Below, piece by piece: positions 43,131 to 51,197 of a DNA stretch of 64,000 nt. The notes below the pieces were generated by a model. The model saw nothing but the letters and a program-made list of their open reading frames with translations. It did not search any database and had not been told where the DNA came from. Every line of letters begins with the position of its first letter. The stretch's first letter is position 1. Origin of the DNA: Rhodospirillales bacterium CG15_BIG_FIL_POST_REV_8_21_14_020_66_15 (lineage in GTDB: Bacteria; Pseudomonadota; Alphaproteobacteria; Rhodospirillales; Casp-alpha2); the NCBI GenBank assembly GCA_002781745.1, contig PFFW01000157.1, positions 1 to 64,000 on the forward strand, read 5' to 3'. A program made the translations under genes and the position numbers.

Positions 43131-43937
43131 ATGGCCAAGACCGTCGTCGTCATCCCCGCGCGCTGGGGATCGACGCGCTTTCCCGGCAAGCCGTTGGCGT
43201 CGGTGGCCGGCGTGCCCATGGTGCAGCGCGTCTGGGCGCTTGCCCGCGCGGCGGAGGGCGTGGACGGCGTGTACATCGCCACGGACGACCAACGCATCGC
43301 CGACGCGGCGCGAGACTTCGACGCCTACGTTGTGATGACGCCCGAGGACTGCCGCAACGGCACGGAACGCGCCCACGCGGCCGCCGCCCAGATGGCCGAG
43401 ACGCCGGACATCGTCATCAACCTGCAGGGCGATGCGGTGCTGACCCCGCCCTGGGTGATCGGCGCCGTTGCCGGCGCCTTTGCGGACCCGGCCGTGCGCA
43501 TCGCCACGCCCGCGATGGCGCTGGACGACGCGCAGCTTGCGGCGCTGGAAGCGCACAAGACGGACAACCCCGCAAGCGGCACCACGGTGGTGCTCGACTG
43601 CAATTTCAATGCCCTTTATTTCTCCAAGGCGATCATCCCCTTCCGCCGCAGGCCGGGCGCCCCCGTCTACCGTCACGTGGGCATCTACGGATATCGACGC
43701 GAGACGCTGGCCGGCCTGGTCAAGCTGCCCGAGGGCGTGCTTGAGAGAACCGAGGGCCTGGAACAGCTTCGCGCCCTGGAGAACGGCATTCCGATCCGCG
43801 TCATCCCGGTTGACTACCGAGGCCGCACCCACTGGTCCGTCGACAGCCCGGACGACCTCACGGCCGCCGAGGACCTGATCGCGCGCGAGGGCGAACTGCT
43901 TACCGCCTATGACGGTACGGGCACCGTCCGCCCATGA
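43131..43937 (+). CDS. kdsB: CMP-Kdo synthetase-like cytidylyltransferase
   Basis: 268 residues. IPARWGSTRFPGKPLASVAG, NGTERAHAA, NLQGDAVL, YRHVGIYGYRRETL, LEQLRALENG and SVDSPDDL match KdsB, which activates Kdo with CTP. The two metal-binding Asp residues are kept. NLQGDEP reads NLQGDAV and the SGTDR-like segment reads NGTER, so another sialic-acid-like or Kdo-like sugar is possible. GAGGAGGAT lies before the start. It overlaps the phosphatase-fold gene by four bases. Confidence 0.85.
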   Translation: MAKTVVVIPARWGSTRFPGKPLASVAGVPMVQRVWALARAAEGVDGVYIATDDQRIADAARDFDAYVVMTPEDCRNGTERAHAAAAQMAETPDIVINLQGDAVLTPPWVIGAVAGAFADPAVRIATPAMALDDAQLAALEAHKTDNPASGTTVVLDCNFNALYFSKAIIPFRRRPGAPVYRHVGIYGYRRETLAGLVKLPEGVLERTEGLEQLRALENGIPIRVIPVDYRGRTHWSVDSPDDLTAAEDLIAREGELLTAYDGTGTVRP

Positions 43938-44596
43938 AGCTGCTGCTTGTCCGCCACGGCAACACCTTCGAGGCCGGCGAGACGCCGGTCCGCGTCGGCG
44001 CCAACGAGGACATGCCCCTGACTGCGGCGGGCGAGGCCCAGGCGCACGCCCTGGCGGCATCCCTGAAGGAGGCCGCCATCCGCCCCGACGTCTTCGTCAC
44101 GGGACCGCTGCGGCGTACCCGCCGCCACACGGAGATTTTGATGATGGGCCTGGGTGTGGCGGGGGCTGCCGAAACCGACCCGCGCCTGACCGAGATCGAC
44201 TACGGCCCGTGGGGCGGGCTGAGTGACACCGAGATCGTCGCCCGCTTCGGCCCGGCGGCGGCGCGCGAACTGAATGCCTGGGAGAAGGAAAGCCGCTGGC
44301 CGTCGGAAACGGCGACCTGGTCGCCGGGCGCTGCGGCGGTGGCGGACAACGTCAAGAACCTGTGCCGGGAACTGGAAGCGCGCCTGGGTCCGGAAGGCTT
44401 GGCCCTGGTGTGCTCGTCCAACGGAATCCTGCGCTATTTCCTGGAACTGACGCCGGAAGGTCTCGCCGGCCATCAGTCACAGGCCCGCGCCAAGATGTCG
44501 ACGGGCGCCATGTCGATGCTGGATATGGCGGACGGAATCGCCCGAGTGCTGTTCTGGAACGCCAAGGCGGGAACGTCCCTGCCCGTCATTCCCTGA
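43934..44596 (+). CDS. Histidine phosphatase-fold protein with altered second catalytic site
   Basis: 220 residues. The RHG motif (R7, H8, G9 in LLLVRHGNTFE) carries the phosphorylated His. TGPLRRTRRHTEI and EIDYGPWGGL are typical of the phosphoglycerate mutase-like branch. The second catalytic His, normally in a SHGG-like motif, is replaced: the segment reads VCSSNGILR, with S162 at the expected position. Activity may be altered or lost. Its start overlaps the kdsB-like stop, so it may act on the same sugar pathway, perhaps as a Kdo-8-P-like phosphatase. That role is inference. Confidence 0.86.
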   Translation: MKLLLVRHGNTFEAGETPVRVGANEDMPLTAAGEAQAHALAASLKEAAIRPDVFVTGPLRRTRRHTEILMMGLGVAGAAETDPRLTEIDYGPWGGLSDTEIVARFGPAAARELNAWEKESRWPSETATWSPGAAAVADNVKNLCRELEARLGPEGLALVCSSNGILRYFLELTPEGLAGHQSQARAKMSTGAMSMLDMADGIARVLFWNAKAGTSLPVIP

Positions 44597-44698
44597 CCGC
44601 GGTCCAAGCCGAGGCGTCCGGCCAGGGACTTTGACCCGGTCACGCAAGCTGTGCCTATATGGCCGACCGACAACCGCAAACCGGAAGGGAGATAATGG

Positions 44699-45136
44699 AT
44701 GAGCCTGCAGGAAGACATCAAACAGGTCATGGGCAGCCTGCTGGCCGTCGCGCAGATCACCCTGAAGCAGCAGGGCGCGCTGACGCCCTTTGCGGTCGCG
44801 CTGACGACGCAAGGCGAAGTCCTGCATCTGGCCGGCGAGGATGCGGCCGAGCCCGTGGTCGCCATCGAGCGCCTGACCGCCACCTGTGCCCACGAGGCCG
44901 CTGCCGGCGCCTACCGCGCCGCCGCCGTCGCCTATGACGTGCGGATCGAGCACCCGCAAACGGGTGAAGAGCGAGACGCCATCGCCGTCAACTTCGACCA
45001 CCGGGAAAACGCATCCGTAATCTACTGCCTGCCCTATCGGATCAAAGGCGGAGACGTTGAACTGGAGCAACCCCTGACGCAGCAGGGCGAACGACGCGTA
45101 TTTGCGAAAACGGGCGAACCAGGAACCCGGAACTGA
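44699..45136 (+). CDS. Hypothetical protein, 145 residues
   Basis: No family was recognised. The protein is mixed alpha/beta with no signal peptide or membrane segment. An N-terminal helix (QEDIKQVMGSLLAVAQITL) precedes a beta-rich part with YDVRIEHPQTGEERDAIAVN and NASVIYCLPYRI. A GGGAGAT site precedes the ATG. It stands alone between the phosphatase-fold gene and the histone-like gene, which converges on it. The codon pattern matches its neighbours, so it is probably real. Confidence 0.7.
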   Translation: MSLQEDIKQVMGSLLAVAQITLKQQGALTPFAVALTTQGEVLHLAGEDAAEPVVAIERLTATCAHEAAAGAYRAAAVAYDVRIEHPQTGEERDAIAVNFDHRENASVIYCLPYRIKGGDVELEQPLTQQGERRVFAKTGEPGTRN

Positions 45137-45137
45137 C

Positions 45138-45173
45138 GGGGCGGCGTCCGATCCGGATGGACCGGACGCGCCC
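45138..45173. terminator. Hairpin between convergent genes
   Basis: GGGCGGCGTCCG (45139-45150) pairs with CGGACGCGCCC (45163-45173), with one bulged G and a 12-base loop. It lies between the stops of the hypothetical gene and the histone H1-like gene. A bidirectional terminator is plausible, but there is no U-tract. Confidence 0.4.
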
Positions 45174-45186
45174 GATCAATCCACGA

Positions 45187-45594
45187 CTAAGCCTTTTTCG
45201 CCGGAGCCTTCCGCGCCGCCGGCTTCCTGGCTGCGGGTTTGGCCGCCGCCTTCTTCACTGCCGGCTTCTTCGCGGCTGCCGTTTTGGCGGCAGGCTTCTT
45301 CGCGGCAGGCTTCTTCGCCGCCGCCGACTTGGCTGCGGGTTTCTTGGCTGCGGGCTTCTTGGCCGCGGGCTTCTTCGCAGCAGCCGGCTTCTTGGCGGCA
45401 GCCGCCTTGGCTGCAGGCTTCTTCGCCGCCGGTTTCTTGGCCGCAGGTTTCTTGGCCGCCGGTTTTTTGACCGCCGGTTTCTTGGCCGCCGATTTGGCGG
45501 CCGTCTTTGCAGCGGGCTTCTTGGCCGTCGCAGCCTTAGCCGCAGGCTTTTTCACTGCAGGCTTCTTCGAAACAGTTTTCTGAGGTCCGGCCAT
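45187..45594 (-). CDS. Histone H1-like Lys/Ala/Pro-rich DNA-binding protein
   Basis: 135 residues made almost entirely of KKPAAKKPAAK-type repeats after the start MAGPQKTVSKK, with Arg replacing Lys near the C-terminus (ARKPAARKAPAKKA). Such proteins resemble the C-terminal tail of eukaryotic histone H1 and bacterial H1-like proteins (HctB/AlgR3-like). They probably bind and compact DNA or act in the nucleoid. There is no folded domain. The repeat count is likely variable between strains because of slippage. Confidence 0.85.
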   Translation of the reverse strand: MAGPQKTVSKKPAVKKPAAKAATAKKPAAKTAAKSAAKKPAVKKPAAKKPAAKKPAAKKPAAKAAAAKKPAAAKKPAAKKPAAKKPAAKSAAAKKPAAKKPAAKTAAAKKPAVKKAAAKPAARKPAARKAPAKKA

Positions 45595-45801
45595 TGCATG
45601 CCCCCCTTAATCGTTGAACAAACGCGGCCTGACTGTTCGCAGGCCGCAGCACCGTTGAATATGACATTTTTATCCTGCACGATCCACGTGACATTATGCA
45701 GCCAGCCAAATCGCTGGATTTTGTCGTCGTTCTCGCCTATCTAGCAGCGCGATATCCGGCCGAATCGAAACGCCGGACATGGACAATCGGGGAGTGTAAG
45801 G

Positions 45802-46206
45802 ATGCGCAAGTCGTTCGTCGTTCCGGCCGTGGTCGCCGCGATGACTCTCGTCGCCTGCGGCGAAAAGGAACCCAGCAAGCTGACCTTCGATCAGGTCGCC
45901 CAGGAACTGGCAAAGGGCGGCGACAGCTTCAAGGGCTATCTGAAGGGACTGGACAACAAGCTGGTGAAATGGTCCGGAGCCGTCACCGAAACCCGCAAGT
46001 GGCACGAGGACGATTACGCGCCCGCCGCCGGCATGCTGGTCGACATGGACGGCACGCCGGGACCGGAACTGTTCGTCAACATCGGCGTCGACGACCTGAA
46101 GACGATCAAGGCGGGATCGAAGGTGACCTTCACCGCGCTCCTGACGGACAGCGCCGACGAACAGGGCAAGGCGCTGATCAAGCTGAAGGTGGAAAAATTC
46201 CACTAA
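45802..46206 (+). CDS. Small lipoprotein
   Basis: 134 residues. The signal peptide ends in a lipobox LVAC with C19, so it is anchored in a membrane by lipid. The mature part has PSKLTFDQVAQELAKGGDSF and a beta-rich OB-fold-like rest (VKWSGAVTETRKW; AGSKVTFTALL). It is similar in outline to small lipoproteins with an OB-like fold; no specific family was recognised. It converges with the EamA transporter gene. Confidence 0.8.
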   Translation: MRKSFVVPAVVAAMTLVACGEKEPSKLTFDQVAQELAKGGDSFKGYLKGLDNKLVKWSGAVTETRKWHEDDYAPAAGMLVDMDGTPGPELFVNIGVDDLKTIKAGSKVTFTALLTDSADEQGKALIKLKVEKFH

Positions 46207-46212
46207 CGCGCG

Positions 46213-47121
46213 TCACGCCCGGCTGAGAATCAGCAGCAGAATCGCCGCGACGATCAGCGCGATGCCGATCACCTCGAGCCGCGTCACCTTCTCCTTGAAG
46301 AAGAAGATCGAGGCGATGAAGGTGAAGACGAGTTCGACCTGCCCGAGCGCCCGCACATAGGCGGCGTTCTGCATGGTGAAGGCCAGGAACCAGGCGATGG
46401 AGCCGGCCATGCCGACGGCCCCCACGGCCGCCGACCACTTCCAATGGACGAATACGGCCTTCAGCGTCGGCGCCTCCTTCCAGGCGATGTAGGCGCCCAT
46501 GGCAATGGTCTGGATGACCAGCGACACGGCGAGCGTAAAGGCGACCGTCATGGCCAGGTCGTCCCACTTCAACGACAGGGCCGCCCCCCGGAAGAACACC
46601 ACCGAAGCGCCCAGGAAGGCGCCGCAGACCAGCCCGATGAGCGTCGGTTTCTCGGCGACCCCGGCGACGAGGGTCTTGAGGGACACGTGCGACTGCCCCG
46701 CCGACAGCACGACCACGCCAAAGCCGGCGAGCACGATGGCGGCGGCGGCGGTCAGCGTCACCGTGTCGCCCAGGATCAGGAAGCCCAGGATGGCGACCTG
46801 GAACACCTCGGTCTTGGAATAGGTGGTGCCGACGGCGAAGTTGCGGAACTGGAACAGGTAGAGCAGCAGCACCGTGAAGATGATCTGGCTGGCCCCGCCC
46901 AGGACGCAGTACATCAGGAAGGTGTCGTTGAAATCGGGCAGCGGCTTGCCGGCGATTTCATGGAGTCCCCACAGATAGACCGCCGAGAACGGCAGCGCGT
47001 AGAGGAAGCGGACATAGGCGGCACCGAGGGTCGAGAGCCGGCCCTTCAAGTGCTTCTGCAAAGCGGAGCGCGCATTCTGAAGGAACGCCGCCAGAACGGT
47101 GATCGGGATCCAGAGTTCCAT
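46213..47121 (-). CDS. EamA/DMT-family transporter
   Basis: 302 residues with about ten hydrophobic segments in two EamA repeats (LWIPITVLAAFLQNARSAL at the start; a second half from about 150). Members export amino acids, nucleotide sugars, polyamines or other metabolites across the inner membrane. The start is the ATG after a CTCTCCATGG region. The substrate is unknown. It is divergent from the acyl-CoA ligase gene (156 bp between). Confidence 0.88.
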   Translation of the reverse strand: MELWIPITVLAAFLQNARSALQKHLKGRLSTLGAAYVRFLYALPFSAVYLWGLHEIAGKPLPDFNDTFLMYCVLGGASQIIFTVLLLYLFQFRNFAVGTTYSKTEVFQVAILGFLILGDTVTLTAAAAIVLAGFGVVVLSAGQSHVSLKTLVAGVAEKPTLIGLVCGAFLGASVVFFRGAALSLKWDDLAMTVAFTLAVSLVIQTIAMGAYIAWKEAPTLKAVFVHWKWSAAVGAVGMAGSIAWFLAFTMQNAAYVRALGQVELVFTFIASIFFFKEKVTRLEVIGIALIVAAILLLILSRA

Positions 47122-47277
47122 GGAGAGGGGGTAGCCTTATAGAGAGTAGGGAGATTTCATTATTACCCGGATCGCGCCCGCCGGGAAACGGCGATCTGCC
47201 GCACCCTTTGCGGGGGCGGCGACCCGGTGGTATCTGTTGGTCCAGCAACGGGCAACAAACGGGGGAGCACCCGATCC

Positions 47278-48948
47278 GTGAACGGGGCGGACAACATCTT
47301 CGAGAAGGACCTGGGGCGCACCCCGGCCAACCATCAGCCGCAGACGCCGCTGTCCTTCCTGACCTGGGCGGGGTCCGTCTATCCGGACCGGGTCGCCGCC
47401 GTCCACGGTCCGCGTCGCATCACCTACGGCGAGATGCTGACGCGCTGCCGGCGGCTTGCCGGAGCGCTCGCCGCGCGCGGCATCGGCGCCAGCGACGCCG
47501 TCTCGGTCATGGGCGCCAACACGCCGGAACTTCTGGAATCGCACTTCGGCGTTCCCATGGCGGGGGCGGTGCTGAACGCGCTGAACACGCGGCTGGATGC
47601 GGCGACCATCGCCTTCATCCTGGACCATGCGGAAAGCAGGCTGCTGATCACCGACCGCGAGCACGCCCCGGCGGTCAAGGAAGCGCTCGCCAGGCTGGGC
47701 CGACCGATCCCCGTCATCGATATCGACGATCCCCTGACCGAAGCCCAAGGTGGCCTGCGCGGCGAACATCTGGGCGAGATGGATTACGAGGCCTTTCTGA
47801 AGACGGGCGACCCGGATTTCCCCATTGCCCCGCCCGCCGACGAATGGCAGGCGATCTCCCTTAACTACACCTCTGGCACGACGGGCAACCCAAAGGGCGT
47901 CGTCTATCACCACAGGGGCGCCTTCGTCACCGCCATGGGGGGGGCCTTGGTCTCGCGCCTGGACCGCCAGTCGCGCTACCTGTGGACGCTGCCCATGTTC
48001 CACTGCAACGGCTGGAGCTATCCCTGGTCGGTGACAGCGGCGGCGGGCACCCACGTGTGCCTGCGGCGTGTCGATCCCGCCCTGATCTTCCCCATGATCG
48101 CCGAGCACGGTGTGACCCACATGTGCGGGGCGCCCATCGTGCTTAACATGCTGATCCATGCACCGGACGCGGTGAAGCGAACGTTCGAACAGGAAGTCCA
48201 GGTATTCACCGGCGGTGCCGCGCCGCCCTCGGCGGTGATATCGGGCATGGAAAAAATGGGCTTTCGCGTCACCCATCTGTACGGGCTCACGGAATCCTAC
48301 GGCCCCTCGACCTACTGCGCGTGGCAGGACGCGTGGGACGACCTGGACCCGGACGCCCAGGCGCAGAAGATCAGCCGTGCCGGCGTGCGCTATCCCTCCG
48401 TGTTCGACCAGACCGTGATGGACCCGGACACCATGGAGCCCGTTCCCGCCGACGGCCGGACCATGGGAGAGATCATGCTGCGCGGGAACACGGTCATGAA
48501 GGGCTACCTGAAGAATCCGGCGGCGACCGAGGCGGCGTTCCGCGGCGGATGGTTCCACACGGGCGACCTGGCGGTCCTGCACCCCGACGGCTATGTGGAG
48601 ATCAAGGACCGGTCGAAGGACATCATCATCTCGGGGGGCGAAAACATCTCGTCGCTTGAGGTCGAGGAATGCCTTTACAGGCATCCCGACGTGATGGAAG
48701 CCGCGGTGGTCGCCAAGGCCGACGACACGTGGGGCGAGACGCCCTGCGCTTTCGTGACCTTGAAGCCGGGATCGGAAGGCCGCGTCGGCGCCGACGCCAT
48801 CATCGACTGGTGCCGCGCCAACATGGCCCACTACAAGGCGCCGCGTCACGTGGTGTTCGGTCTCCTGCCCAAGACCTCCACCGGCAAGATCCAGAAATTC
48901 GTCCTGCGCGAACGCGCCAACGCCGACAGCCAGGAGAAAGCATCATGA
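47278..48948 (+). CDS. AMP-forming acyl-CoA ligase (LvaE/fatty acyl-type)
   Basis: 556 residues from a GTG preceded by GGGGGAGC. The P-loop is YTSGTTGNPKG, with LYGLTESYGPS, HTGDLAVLHPDGY, IIISGGENISSLEVEE and catalytic Lys in TSTGKIQKF. It matches medium/long-chain acyl-CoA synthetases of the ACSM/AcsA-like group. It should activate a carboxylic acid to its CoA ester, giving AMP and pyrophosphate. Its stop overlaps the SDR start (ATGA), so it is part of an operon with SDR, alpha/beta hydrolase and, further on, acyl-CoA dehydrogenase plus kinase. LvaE is the comparable enzyme in the lva route. Confidence 0.92.
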   Translation: MNGADNIFEKDLGRTPANHQPQTPLSFLTWAGSVYPDRVAAVHGPRRITYGEMLTRCRRLAGALAARGIGASDAVSVMGANTPELLESHFGVPMAGAVLNALNTRLDAATIAFILDHAESRLLITDREHAPAVKEALARLGRPIPVIDIDDPLTEAQGGLRGEHLGEMDYEAFLKTGDPDFPIAPPADEWQAISLNYTSGTTGNPKGVVYHHRGAFVTAMGGALVSRLDRQSRYLWTLPMFHCNGWSYPWSVTAAAGTHVCLRRVDPALIFPMIAEHGVTHMCGAPIVLNMLIHAPDAVKRTFEQEVQVFTGGAAPPSAVISGMEKMGFRVTHLYGLTESYGPSTYCAWQDAWDDLDPDAQAQKISRAGVRYPSVFDQTVMDPDTMEPVPADGRTMGEIMLRGNTVMKGYLKNPAATEAAFRGGWFHTGDLAVLHPDGYVEIKDRSKDIIISGGENISSLEVEECLYRHPDVMEAAVVAKADDTWGETPCAFVTLKPGSEGRVGADAIIDWCRANMAHYKAPRHVVFGLLPKTSTGKIQKFVLRERANADSQEKAS

Positions 48949-49721
48949 CCAGTCCCTTCCGCCAGGATCTGCTGGCCGACCGGGTTGCGCTGGTGACCGG
49001 GGCCTCGTCGGGCCTGGGCCGCCATTTCGCCCAGGTCCTGGCCGCCCACGGCGCCGCCGTCGCCTGTTGCGCGCGGCGGCGGGACAAGCTCGCCGAAACG
49101 GTCGACACGATCGCCGCCGCGGGCGGACAGGCGCTGGCCGTGGAAATGGACGTGACCGACCGCGATTCCGTGGCCGACGCGTTCGAGACGGCGGACCGTG
49201 CCTTCGGCCAGGTCACCCTCCTGATCAACAATGCGGGCCTTGCCTCGACGGACCGCGCCATCGATCTCGACTCCGCCGTGTGGGACGGAATGATGGCGAC
49301 CAACCTGACCGGCGCCTGGACCGTGGCCCAGCGCGCCGCCCGGGACATGGTCGCCGCCGGCAGGCCGGGGGTCATCGTCAACGTCGCCTCGGTCCTGGGA
49401 TTGCGGCAAGCGGGGGGCGTGCTGCCCTATGCCGTGTCAAAGGCCGGTCTGGTCCAGATGACCAAGGCGCTGGCCCTGGAATGGGCGCGACACCGCATCC
49501 GCGTCAACGCCATCGCGCCGGGATACATCGAAACGGACCTGAACCGGGAGTTCCTCGAAGGCGAGGGCGGCCAAGCCCTGATGAAGCGCATCCCGCAGCG
49601 CCGCTTCGGCAAGCCCGGGGACCTGGACGGCGCGCTTCTGCTGCTGGCGTCGGATGCGTCCGACTTCATGACCGGCGAGGTCGTGGCCGTCGACGGCGGC
49701 CATCTGGTCAATACGCTTTAG
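48945..49721 (+). CDS. Short-chain dehydrogenase/reductase (LvaD-like position)
   Basis: 258 residues. VTGASSGLGRHFAQVL binds the nucleotide; NNAG, a Ser in NVASV, and YAVSK form the catalytic set. The C-terminal part has GPGYIET-type substrate loop and VVAVDGGHL. A classical 3-oxoacyl-ACP reductase/3-hydroxyacyl-type SDR fits; the context suggests reduction of a keto-acyl or hydroxyacyl-CoA. Its start overlaps the ligase stop. Substrate chain length cannot be read. Confidence 0.91.
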   Translation: MTSPFRQDLLADRVALVTGASSGLGRHFAQVLAAHGAAVACCARRRDKLAETVDTIAAAGGQALAVEMDVTDRDSVADAFETADRAFGQVTLLINNAGLASTDRAIDLDSAVWDGMMATNLTGAWTVAQRAARDMVAAGRPGVIVNVASVLGLRQAGGVLPYAVSKAGLVQMTKALALEWARHRIRVNAIAPGYIETDLNREFLEGEGGQALMKRIPQRRFGKPGDLDGALLLLASDASDFMTGEVVAVDGGHLVNTL

Positions 49722-49752
49722 GGCCAAAACGCATCGGAAAAAGGAATCCGTC

Positions 49753-50643
49753 ATGCCCATCACCACCGCCGACGACGGTACGACGCTGTACTACGAAGAC
49801 ACGGGAAGCGGCGAGCCTATCCTGTTCCTCCATGAATACGGCGGCGACCCGCGAAGCTGGCAGCCCCAGGTCGAGGCGTTTTCCCGCACCAACCGCTGTG
49901 TCGTGACGGCATGCAGGGGCTACGCGCCGTCGGGCGTTCCGGACGATCCGGACGCCTATGCCTACGACATCGTCGCCGAGGACGCGCGCGCGGTGCTCGA
50001 CCACCTGTTGATCGGGACGGCGCACGTGGTGGGGCTCTCCATGGGGGCCTACACGGGCCTGATGCTCGCCCTGCGTCATCACGACCGCGTCCTCACCCTG
50101 ACCGCCGCATCGGGCGGATCGGGGTCACACCCCGAGGACAATCCCGGATACCGCACCGAAGCCCAGCGGCTGGCCGACGCCATGGAGGCTGCGGGCACTT
50201 TTCCCGCCGACGACTTCGCCAACGGGCCCACGCGCCTGCAGCTGAAGCGCAAGGATCCGGCCGCCTGGGACAAGTTCCGCCGCGAGCTTGCCGAGCACGA
50301 CGTCAAGGGTGCCGCGCACGTGCTGCGCCGCATCGTCGGCGGCCGGCCGTCGCTATACACCTTCCGGGACCAGTTGGCCTCGTCCAGCACGCCGGTCCTG
50401 TTCATGGTCGGCGACGAGGATGAACCGGTGCTCGACATCAACCTGTGGCTGAAACGCACCATGCCCGGCGCGGGACTGGAGGTCGTGCCGAAGTCGGGGC
50501 ACCTGTTGAACCTGGAGGAGCCGGCAGCCTTCAACCTGCGGATCAAGCGGTTCCATCAATGGGTGGCGGAGGGTGCGTGGCCGCTGCGCGACATGGCGAC
50601 CGTCGGGTTCGGCGGCGTTGCGCCGGCGCAGCATCGCCCTTAG
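49753..50643 (+). CDS. Alpha/beta hydrolase
   Basis: 296 residues. The nucleophile elbow GLSMGA holds S96, the acid is likely the Asp in GDEDEP (near 220), and the His is in SGHLLN (near 253). The oxyanion-forming LHEYGG element is near residue 26. No signal peptide. It belongs to the broad esterase/lactonase/haloperoxidase-like group. It is 31 bp after the SDR gene and may open a lactone or ester before acyl-CoA processing. That role is inferred from context. Confidence 0.88.
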   Translation: MPITTADDGTTLYYEDTGSGEPILFLHEYGGDPRSWQPQVEAFSRTNRCVVTACRGYAPSGVPDDPDAYAYDIVAEDARAVLDHLLIGTAHVVGLSMGAYTGLMLALRHHDRVLTLTAASGGSGSHPEDNPGYRTEAQRLADAMEAAGTFPADDFANGPTRLQLKRKDPAAWDKFRRELAEHDVKGAAHVLRRIVGGRPSLYTFRDQLASSSTPVLFMVGDEDEPVLDINLWLKRTMPGAGLEVVPKSGHLLNLEEPAAFNLRIKRFHQWVAEGAWPLRDMATVGFGGVAPAQHRP

Positions 50644-50667
50644 ACCGCCCTTACGATGGGCGGCACT

Positions 50668-50985
50668 CTAATCGGTGAATCGATCTCGGTCGACCTCAAG
50701 CGACCAGTCGAATTCCACCGCGAACCCACCGTCGAACACCCGCACGACGCGGCCCGGCATACGGGCGCGGCCGCGGACGACCAGCAGGATTTCGTCATCG
50801 ACCTTGACCGGATCGTCCTTGGGCTCGACGCCCTGGGGATAGACAATCGACGCGCCGCCGACGGACATGTCGCGCAGATACCCCGCCTGGTCGGGTTCGC
50901 CGAGACCGACTTCCACCTTCCCGTGCACGGTGGAACGAGGATTCCGCCGCGACTCTTTTTGTTCTTTCAATATCATGGCGGTCAT
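50668..50985 (-). CDS. PilZ-domain protein (c-di-GMP-binding)
   Basis: 105 residues from MTAMILKEQ; a start three codons later is equally possible, and upstream ribosome-binding evidence is weak. The c-di-GMP site is recognisable as RRNPR near the start (the RxxxR motif) and SVGGASIV (the D/NxSxxG motif). It is a stand-alone PilZ receptor with no output domain. It is convergent with the alpha/beta hydrolase gene. Its partner and role are unknown. Confidence 0.8.
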   Translation of the reverse strand: MTAMILKEQKESRRNPRSTVHGKVEVGLGEPDQAGYLRDMSVGGASIVYPQGVEPKDDPVKVDDEILLVVRGRARMPGRVVRVFDGGFAVEFDWSLEVDRDRFTD

Positions 50986-51197
50986 ACTCGGCGCCGAAGA
51001 TACCCCCCCCTCGCGGGTCGCTGATAATTGCACAGTTTACACAATGCACCAGCAGCCTGATCCTTCCCTGACAAGCCCCCGAAACAGCCGGATTTCTCCC
51101 GCCGCTTCCGGGTTTTCCGGCAAATCTGATAATCTCCCCGCCCCGTCCGCGCGACAACGCGCCCCGTTCACCCGCAGACCGACAAGGATTCGACTTC

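Noticed and set aside
45239-45583. Phe/Gly/Ala-rich plus-strand frame that looks like a repeated membrane protein
   Set aside because: It is the complement of the KKPAAK repeats of the histone-like gene; the minus-strand reading gives a known protein class.
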